Origin: Halopiger goleimassiliensis
GTDB lineage: Archaea > Halobacteriota > Halobacteria > Halobacteriales > Natrialbaceae
DNA: 64,000 bases
Direction: 5' to 3'
Assembly (NCBI RefSeq): GCF_000455345.1
Contig: NZ_HG315690.1
Coordinates: 2,307,360-2,371,359 of the forward strand
Shown here: piece by piece, positions 58,848-64,000 of the stretch
Position numbering within the stretch: position 1 is the stretch's first letter
Layout of the letters: the number at the start of each line of letters is the position of its first letter
Notes under the pieces: generated by a model
The model's database searches: none
What the model was told of the DNA's origin: nothing
The model's input: the letters and a program-made list of their open reading frames with translations, nothing else
Translations under genes and position numbers: made by a program

Positions 58848-60365
58848 TCACTCGTCCCCGCCGCGGCGCTTGCGCAGGTTCTGGCGGGTGAACTGGGGTT
58901 TGACGCGCATCCCCTTCTTCTCCTTGAAGCTTCGGTAGAGGACGATCAGGAACACCACCGAGAGCGCGCCGGCGACGGCCGCCGCCTCGGGGGCCTCGAG
59001 CGCGTAGAGCAGCCCCGTCGAGAACAGCGACGTGGAGAGCAACATGCCGTAGACGAGTCGCTTGGCGAGCTGGGTGGCGACGTCCTCGGGGTCCTCCAGC
59101 CCCATCCGCACGTAGAGGTCGTCGCGCTCGAGGCGGTCGAGCGCGCGTTCGGTCTTTGGGGCGATCCGCGTGAGCGACTCGCCCGAGCGTCGCACCTGCT
59201 GGGCGGTCTCCGAGAGGTACTGGCGGACGGACTCCTCGCGGTAGCCCCGTTCGGTGAGGAAGTCGGTCGCGACCGAGATGAAGTCGAAGTCCTGATCGAG
59301 GGTGACGCAGACCCCTTCGACGACCGTCGCCACGCGCAGGACGAGCGCGAGGTTCTTCGGGAGGCGGAAGGGGAAATCGTAGATCGAGTCCTCGATCTGG
59401 CCGACGATCTGGTTGACGCGGTACTGTTCGACGTCCTCCCCGCGGGCGTCCCGGATGGCGATCTCCATCACCTCGGCCATCACGGCCCGGTCGGCCTCGG
59501 GGCTGAGCGTGCCAACCTCGATCAGGACGTCGAGGATCGCGTCGATGTCCTGGTTCGCGACCGCGACGTAGAACTCGACGATCTTCCCCTGGACGAACTC
59601 GTCGACGCGGCCGGACATCCCGAAGTCGTAGAAGACGATCCGGCCGTCGTCGGTCACCGCCAGATTCCCCGGGTGGGGGTCGGCGTGGAAGACCCCGTCG
59701 TCGATCACCATCTGCAGGTAGGCCCGCTCCAGCCGTTCGGCGAGTCGCGTCCGGTCGATCCCCTTGCGCTCGAGTTCCTCGAGGTCGTTGATCTTCGTCC
59801 CCTCGACGTACTCCATCGTCAGGACCCGCGACCCCGAGTGGCTCTCGAGGTGGTCGGGGACGACGAACCGGTCGTCGCCCGCGAAGTTCGATCGGATCTC
59901 CGCGAGCATCGCCGCCTCGCGCTCGTAGTCCATCTCCTCGCGGATCGTGCGGGCGAACTCGTCGGCCAGGTTCTCGAGCGAGAACGACCGGGCGTCGTCG
60001 ACGAAGTAGAGGATGATCGGCAGCGACCACCGGATCACCCGGAGGTCGGTCTCGACGATGGACTCGACGTTCGGGCGGCGAACCTTCACCGCGACGGGCT
60101 GGCCGTCGACCTCGGCCCGGTAGACCTGCCCGAGGCTCGCGCCGCTGATCGCCTCCGTCTCGAACGCGTCGAACCGTTCGTCGACGGGTCCGAGTTCGTC
60201 CTCGATCACCGCCTTCGCCGACTCCCACTCGGCCGGGGGAACCTCGTCCTGCAGCGCCGAGAGGACCTCGATGTACGCCGGCGGGAGCACGTCCGGCCGC
60301 GTCGAGAGCAACTGGCCGAGTTTGATGAACGTCGGCCCCAGCTCGAGCAAGGAGTCGAGCAACAC
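58848..60365 (-). CDS. ABC1 kinase (UbiB/AarF family), 5' end unclear
   Basis: From a GTG at 60365 the frame gives 505 residues with LGPTFIKLGQLLSTRPD, SGASLGQVYRAEVDGQPVAVKV, HADPHPGN and the metal-binding VFYDFG, the signature set of UbiB-type atypical kinases. Two C-terminal helices (about 445-490) anchor it in the membrane. The family is tied to quinone biosynthesis. Conserved-looking sequence extends 52 codons further upstream (AYWRFVVVARQFLPLL, YARDRRRFLLFG) with no ATG, GTG or TTG, back to the UGA stop of hsp20 in the same reading frame. The true start may be CTG near 60513-60515, or the genes may be read through. Confidence 0.88.
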   Translation of the reverse strand: MLLDSLLELGPTFIKLGQLLSTRPDVLPPAYIEVLSALQDEVPPAEWESAKAVIEDELGPVDERFDAFETEAISGASLGQVYRAEVDGQPVAVKVRRPNVESIVETDLRVIRWSLPIILYFVDDARSFSLENLADEFARTIREEMDYEREAAMLAEIRSNFAGDDRFVVPDHLESHSGSRVLTMEYVEGTKINDLEELERKGIDRTRLAERLERAYLQMVIDDGVFHADPHPGNLAVTDDGRIVFYDFGMSGRVDEFVQGKIVEFYVAVANQDIDAILDVLIEVGTLSPEADRAVMAEVMEIAIRDARGEDVEQYRVNQIVGQIEDSIYDFPFRLPKNLALVLRVATVVEGVCVTLDQDFDFISVATDFLTERGYREESVRQYLSETAQQVRRSGESLTRIAPKTERALDRLERDDLYVRMGLEDPEDVATQLAKRLVYGMLLSTSLFSTGLLYALEAPEAAAVAGALSVVFLIVLYRSFKEKKGMRVKPQFTRQNLRKRRGGDE

Positions 60366-60521
60366 CTCCGCACGGCGACGGTGGACCTCCGGCCCGGGAC
60401 GTCTCGAGCGCCCGAACAGGAGAAAGCGCCGGCGGTCACGCGCGTACGCGATCAGCAGCGGCAGGAACTGCCGGGCGACGACGACGAACCGCCAGTACGC
60501 ACGGAGAGCCGGCAGGATCGG

Positions 60522-60986
60522 TCACCTCGGTTCGGCGTCGTCGGTCGGCGGCGTCTCTCCGTCGGTGCCCGTGCGTGGCTCCGCTGCACTGGTGTCGTCG
60601 GTGTCCGCGGTCGCGTCGCCGTCAGTCGCGTCGGCCCCGGTGTCCCCGCCGCCAGTCGCATCGGCCGCGTCCCGCTTCGGAACGTGAATCTCGAGGACGC
60701 CGCGGTCGACGTCCATCGAGAGGCCGTCGCCGCTCGCGTCCTCGGGCAGGGGCAACTCGACGTCGAGGAACACCGGCCGGTTCTCCTCGACGTACTGGAA
60801 CTCGCCCGGGAGGGACTTCTCCCGCTTGGCCTCCAGTCGTACCGTGTCGCCCTCGACGGCGAGGTCGATCGCGTCGGCGCGCACCCCCGGAACGTCGAGG
60901 ACGAGGAGATAGGCGTCCTCGCTCTCGAGTAGATCGAAGAAGACGTCGTCTGCGAGGTCCCGCAACGCGTCGCGGAGCGTTGACAT
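60522..60986 (-). CDS. Hsp20/alpha-crystallin family small heat-shock protein
   Basis: This 154-residue protein begins MSTLRDALRDLADDVFFDLL and holds an alpha-crystallin domain (about 25-105: AYLLVLDVPGVRADAIDLAV, EFQYVEENRPVFLDVELPLPED, MDVDRGVLEIHVPKRD). The last 45 residues are a disordered acidic tail rich in T, D and G. It should act as a holdase chaperone. The ATG at 60984-60986 is preferred to an earlier codon. The stop UGA is followed in frame by the ABC1 kinase sequence with no gap. Confidence 0.88.
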   Translation of the reverse strand: MSTLRDALRDLADDVFFDLLESEDAYLLVLDVPGVRADAIDLAVEGDTVRLEAKREKSLPGEFQYVEENRPVFLDVELPLPEDASGDGLSMDVDRGVLEIHVPKRDAADATGGGDTGADATDGDATADTDDTSAAEPRTGTDGETPPTDDAEPR

Positions 60987-61167
60987 AGCTTCGGGTTCGA
61001 ACGCCGATACGAAAAAGCCCGCGGTCGCGGGATTTCCCACCTGAACCCCTCGAACGCGCGCGGCCCAGCGTCAGCGGTTCGGTGGAACGGTCCCCGGCGG
61101 CGACTCGAGTCGCGTGGCTCGGCGGCGGTCCCCCACGCTTTTGCCGTCCGGCGACCCCCGTTCACGT

Positions 61168-62481
61168 ATGAAAGGTGCCGATCGCGAGCGGACGGAGGCC
61201 GGCTTCAAGGTACGAACGCCGGCCGCCGAGGCCCGCCGGATCCTCCGGGAGGCGATCCTCGAGCGTGCGCCGACGGACCCGGCGGCGGACGACGAGGCGA
61301 CCGATCCCCCCACCGGCTCGGAGACCATCGACGTCGAACGCGCCGACGGCCGCGTCCTCGCCGCGCCGGTCGAAGCCGCACGCGACGTTCCCCACTACCG
61401 CCGGGCGGCGATGGACGGCTACGCCGTCCGCGCCGCGGACACGTTCGGAGCCAGCGAGCGCTCGCCGGCCGTCCTGCGGGTCGCCGACGGTACCGGGGCG
61501 GAGGCCTCGGTCGGACCCGAGACGGCCGCTCGCGTCCACACTGGCAGCGCACTTCCCGACGGGGCCGAGGCCGTCGTACGGATCGAGCGCGTCACCGAAC
61601 TCGAGTCGGCCGGCGAACTCGAGGTCGAGGCCGCCGTCGCCGAGGGGGAGAACGTCGCCCCCGTCGGCGAAGACGTCGCGGAGGGACAGCACCTCTACGA
61701 CGCGGGTCACCGGCTCCGTCCCTCGGATCTCGGCCTCCTGCGGTCGGCCGGCTACGCCCGCCTCGCGGTCGCCCAGCGGCCGCGGGTGAGCGTGATCCCG
61801 ACCGGCGAGGAACTCGTCGCGGGCGACCCCGATCCGGGCGAAGTGGTCGAAACCAACGGACTGACCGTCTCCCGACTGGCAGAACGCTGGGGGGCCCGCA
61901 CCACCTCCCGCGAGGTCGTCACCGACGACCCCGAGTCGCTGCGTGTGGCGATCCAGCGCGACCTCGCGAAGGACGTCGTCGTCACCACCGGCGGCTCCTC
62001 CGTCGGCGAGCGCGACCTCCTGCCCGAAGTGATCGACGACCTCGGCGAGGTGCTCGTCCACGGCGTCGGGATCAAACCCGGCCACCCCGTCTGTCTCGGC
62101 GTCGTCGAGGAGACCCCCGTCCTCGCGCTGCCCGGCTACCCCGTCGCCTGTCTCGTCAACGCCGTCCAGTTCCTCCGTCCCGCGCTGCGCTGGCTCGAGG
62201 GCACCACCCCCGACTCCTACCCCACAACGCGGGCCGTCCTCGAGCGTAAGATTCCCAGCGAACCCGGCACCCGAACCTTCGCCCGGGTGCGGCTCGAGCG
62301 CCGCGACGACGAACTCGAGGACGACGAACCGCAGTACCGGGCCGTGCCGACCCGGGCCAGCGGCGCGGGCGTCCTCTCGAGCGTCGCCCTCGCGGACGGC
62401 TGGGTCGTCGTCGACGACGACCGCGAGGGAATTCCCGAAGGCGAGGTCGTCCAGGTCCAGGACTGGGAACCCGATCCGTAA
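61168..62481 (+). CDS. moeA: molybdopterin molybdenumtransferase MoeA-like
   Basis: This 437-residue protein shows the MoeA order: DGRVLAAPVEAARDVPHYRRAAMDGYAV, SALPDGAEAVVRIER, VSVIPTGEELVAGDPDPGEVVETNG, VVVTTGGSSVGERDLLPEVI, VHGVGIKPGHPVCLG and LALPGYPVACLVNAVQFLRPAL. It inserts molybdate or tungstate into molybdopterin. Haloarchaea often have two copies, one fused to a periplasmic-type domain; this one is not fused. The start at 61168 follows CACGT with no clear box. It is divergent from hsp20. Confidence 0.93.
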   Translation: MKGADRERTEAGFKVRTPAAEARRILREAILERAPTDPAADDEATDPPTGSETIDVERADGRVLAAPVEAARDVPHYRRAAMDGYAVRAADTFGASERSPAVLRVADGTGAEASVGPETAARVHTGSALPDGAEAVVRIERVTELESAGELEVEAAVAEGENVAPVGEDVAEGQHLYDAGHRLRPSDLGLLRSAGYARLAVAQRPRVSVIPTGEELVAGDPDPGEVVETNGLTVSRLAERWGARTTSREVVTDDPESLRVAIQRDLAKDVVVTTGGSSVGERDLLPEVIDDLGEVLVHGVGIKPGHPVCLGVVEETPVLALPGYPVACLVNAVQFLRPALRWLEGTTPDSYPTTRAVLERKIPSEPGTRTFARVRLERRDDELEDDEPQYRAVPTRASGAGVLSSVALADGWVVVDDDREGIPEGEVVQVQDWEPDP

Positions 62482-62632
62482 CAGTGCTCGAGTTCGAACC
62501 CGCACTCGTGGCGGCGATGTGTCGCCTGTCTTGTTCAATCCCTGGTGTGGATTTATCGATGGTGCCACGATAGCAGCGGAACGGATGTCAACGTCTGGAT
62601 CGGGCTATCGACGACTGGATCGAGAACGCGAT

Positions 62633-63155
62633 GAAAGCCCCCGGCCATCTCGAGTCGGGGGGCTCGCTGCGCGCCTCGGTCTTCGACCTGCGGTGCTTGC
62701 ATCGCCCGCCTTCCTCGAGATGGCCGGCCCCTTTCAGTCCCGCCCAGACCCTCGTCCTCCCCAGCCGACTTCTGCTCACGGGTGCGCAGCACCCGTTCGC
62801 ATGGTTCGCGGAACCGAAGGTTCCGCGCTAACGCTCACGCTGTTCGCTCGTCCCTCGCGAGATAGCGAGACGACCTCGCATCTGCTCACGGCTCACTCCG
62901 TTCGCCGTTCGCGTTCCGAGGTGCTCCCGTTGGTCGCACCTCGCTTTGCTCGGCCGTCTCGCCAGCGCGCCACTCGGCCGGGAGCGCGGCTCCGCGCCTG
63001 TCACGCGGAGCCGTGCGACCCGGGGAAGGGCAGGCTCCTCCCTGGTGGACTGAAAGGGCGAGCCGCTGTGGCGTAACGTGTAGTCGCCTCAGCGACCCCT
63101 ATCCGCGCTTGCGCGGATATGTCGCTGAGCGACCGCCACAGCGGCGAGGGCTTTC
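62633..63155. repeat. large intergenic cruciform element with hairpin cargo
   Basis: The 811 bases between moeA and 63293 contain this element. The outer stem is GAAAGCCC (62633-62640) with GGGCTTTC (63148-63155). Arm A is CCGGCCATCTCGAG (62641-62654) with 62714-62727. The middle arm is CCCTTTCAGTCC (62729-62740) with GGACTGAAAGGG (63047-63058). Arm B is GCCGCTGTGGCG (63062-63073) with 63134-63145, extended by CTCAGCGAC/GTCGCTGAG and ATCCGCGC/GCGCGGAT. The middle loop of about 300 bases holds short hairpins and two segments also found at 7948-8073. No protein gene is credible inside. Confidence 0.78.
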
Positions 63156-63292
63156 GAGGGGTCCGACGTTCGAGTGCTCGCCGCACTCACGAAAACCAAA
63201 TCGCCAACTCGCTCCCGAAGTGATCGATTCACACCCGAGCTGTACCGACGAGTCACCGTTCCTTTTGCTCGCGGAGCGCCAAACGGGAACCG

Positions 63293-63409
63293 ATGACCGA
63301 CAGCTGGGGTGACCTCTTCGAGCGGGCGACGGCGTACGACGTAGATCTCGAACGGATCCGGGCCGCAGACGAGCGACTGCGGGAGGGAGGTGACGAAACG
63401 GATGCCTGA
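63293..63409 (+). CDS. 38-residue acidic protein upstream of the PIN-like gene
   Basis: The frame reads MTDSWGDLFERATAYDVDLE, then RIRAADERLREGGDETDA and TGA. It is highly charged and helical. Its end overlaps the start of the next gene by eight bases, and the strong GGAGGTGA just before that ATG lies inside this frame, so the two are translationally coupled. A short gene before a PIN-like protein could be an antitoxin, but no DNA-binding motif is visible. Confidence 0.55.
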   Translation: MTDSWGDLFERATAYDVDLERIRAADERLREGGDETDA

Positions 63410-63875
63410 CCGGCCGAACCCCGCCCGCGTCGTCGCGTCGCCCGCGGTGCTGGCCGCGGACCTCCTCGCCGGCGGCGCGGCCCGCGAGGCGCTGGATCAC
63501 GTGCGCCGACACTCGTGGGTCGAACTCGTCGCGAGCGACGCGCTGCTCGAGCGCACCGAAACCCTCGTCGCGTCGCTGGCCGATCCGGATCTCGCGGCGG
63601 CCCACCGGGAGCGACTCGAGGCCGAGCGCGTCGCGGTCGAGCACCCGCCGGAGGACCACCCGGCGCTGGCCTCGGCCTACCGGGGACGGGCGGCGCATCT
63701 GCTCTCGTACGACGAGAACCTGACCTCGGCACAGGCGGGGCTCTCCCTGCAGCCGCGCGTCCCGGTCAGCGTCAGGCCGCCAGAGGCGTTCGCCCGCCTG
63801 TTCGACCCGGAGAGCCTGTACGAAGCGGTCGAAGGCGGCTCGTATCCGGGGCCGGACCGGGATCCCAGAGCGTGA
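63402..63875 (+). CDS. PIN-like (DUF7384-type) haloarchaeal protein
   Basis: This 157-residue protein begins MPDRPNPARVVASPAVLAADLL. The fold pattern is PIN-like: an N-terminal strand, helices (REALDHVRRHSWVELVASDALL), and HLLSYDENLTSAQAGLSLQPRVPVSV with the acidic DE of the fourth motif. The first acidic residue expected after the first strand is replaced (VVASPAV), so nuclease activity is doubtful. The ATG at 63402 lies 12 bases after GGAGG at 63385-63389; a GTG at 63390 inside the ribosome-binding site is less likely. I recall the DUF7384 name from haloarchaeal annotation. Confidence 0.75.
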   Translation: MPDRPNPARVVASPAVLAADLLAGGAAREALDHVRRHSWVELVASDALLERTETLVASLADPDLAAAHRERLEAERVAVEHPPEDHPALASAYRGRAAHLLSYDENLTSAQAGLSLQPRVPVSVRPPEAFARLFDPESLYEAVEGGSYPGPDRDPRA

Positions 63876-63930
63876 TCGTTCACGAGAAGGGGTGATCGGG
63901 CTCGAGTGACGCGAGAGGGAACGTCGCGAC

Positions 63931-63972
63931 GTCGAGTCGACGAGCAGGTCGCGATGGTCGAGTCGACGAGCA
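63931..63972. repeat. short direct repeat near the window end
   Basis: GTCGAGTCGACGAGCA occurs at 63931-63946 and 63957-63972. Each copy contains the near-palindrome GTCGAGTCGAC. The last 125 bases hold no gene start that I can support. The repeat could belong to a promoter of a gene beyond the window. Confidence 0.3.
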
Positions 63973-64000
63973 AGATACGACCTCGAGCGACCCCTAGTGC

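Noticed and set aside
62519-63076. 185-codon plus-strand frame in the moeA-downstream region
   Set aside because: It lies inside the cruciform element. The reading frame follows the palindromic sequence and has no haloarchaeal codon bias or conserved motif.

Overview
The window is a gene-dense, high-GC stretch of a haloarchaeal chromosome, most like Natrialbaceae relatives such as Natrinema or Haloterrigena. The proteins are acidic. Most promoters are a TATA-like box 26-30 bases before the start codon, as expected for leaderless mRNAs. Many families are specific to or typical of Halobacteria: bacterio-opsin-activator-type regulators, HalOD1, the HFX_2341-like regulator, TumE/HVO_A0114 pairs, a NAD kinase-phosphatase fusion and archaeal DnaG. 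No rRNA, tRNA, CRISPR array or transposase gene was recognised.

Layout. 1-7.8 kb: two small zinc-finger proteins, an AT-richer orphan membrane protein that abuts a decayed gene, a CARF-like regulator, a PQQ-propeller protein, a PAS/GAF/HTH regulator and two small unknowns. 7.8-10.2 kb: a hairpin-rich non-coding block, then a DUF3311-SSS symporter pair. 10.3-22.9 kb: core housekeeping, with a membrane-anchored HTH protein, DnaG, a DUF92 prenyl-phosphate kinase candidate, two cis-prenyltransferase-like genes (one without its catalytic motif), early tetrapyrrole genes (siroheme synthase and hemA), pterin dehydratase, the NAD kinase-phosphatase fusion and a HAD phosphatase. 23.3-26.9 kb: a three-gene Zn/Mn ABC importer with its DtxR/MntR-type regulator, sharing a bipartite operator that recurs a third time beside a possible small RNA. 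27-32.8 kb: dph5, a GH3 glycosidase, an alpha/beta hydrolase and small proteins. 32.8-38.2 kb: a restriction-modification-like pair, made of a 1,329-residue adenine methylase whose fused nuclease domain looks dead and a separate PD-(D/E)XK protein. 38.3-45 kb: DCC, aldolase, cupin, MFS, Hsp20-like and two sulfatase genes. 45.1-46.1 kb and 56.7-57.4 kb: two toxin-antitoxin-like pairs with dyad or repeated operators. 46.2-53.8 kb: nucleoside hydrolase, TruA, a bactofilin-like membrane protein, Pelota, PadR and RqcH; Pelota and RqcH both serve stalled-ribosome rescue. 54.3-62.5 kb: aminotransferase, enolase-superfamily enzyme, ABC1 kinase, Hsp20 and MoeA. 63.3-63.9 kb: a 38-residue protein overlapping a PIN-like protein.

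The most unusual structures are non-coding. Two intergenic elements, at 53.9-54.2 kb and 62.6-63.2 kb, fold on paper into the same four-way junction: an outer GAAAGCCC/GGGCTTTC stem encloses three perfect arms, and the middle arm always starts with CCCTTTCA and ends with TGAAAGGG. The second element and the 7.9-8.2 kb block share nearly identical sequence modules made of short hairpins. These look like members of a dispersed, non-autonomous palindromic element family.
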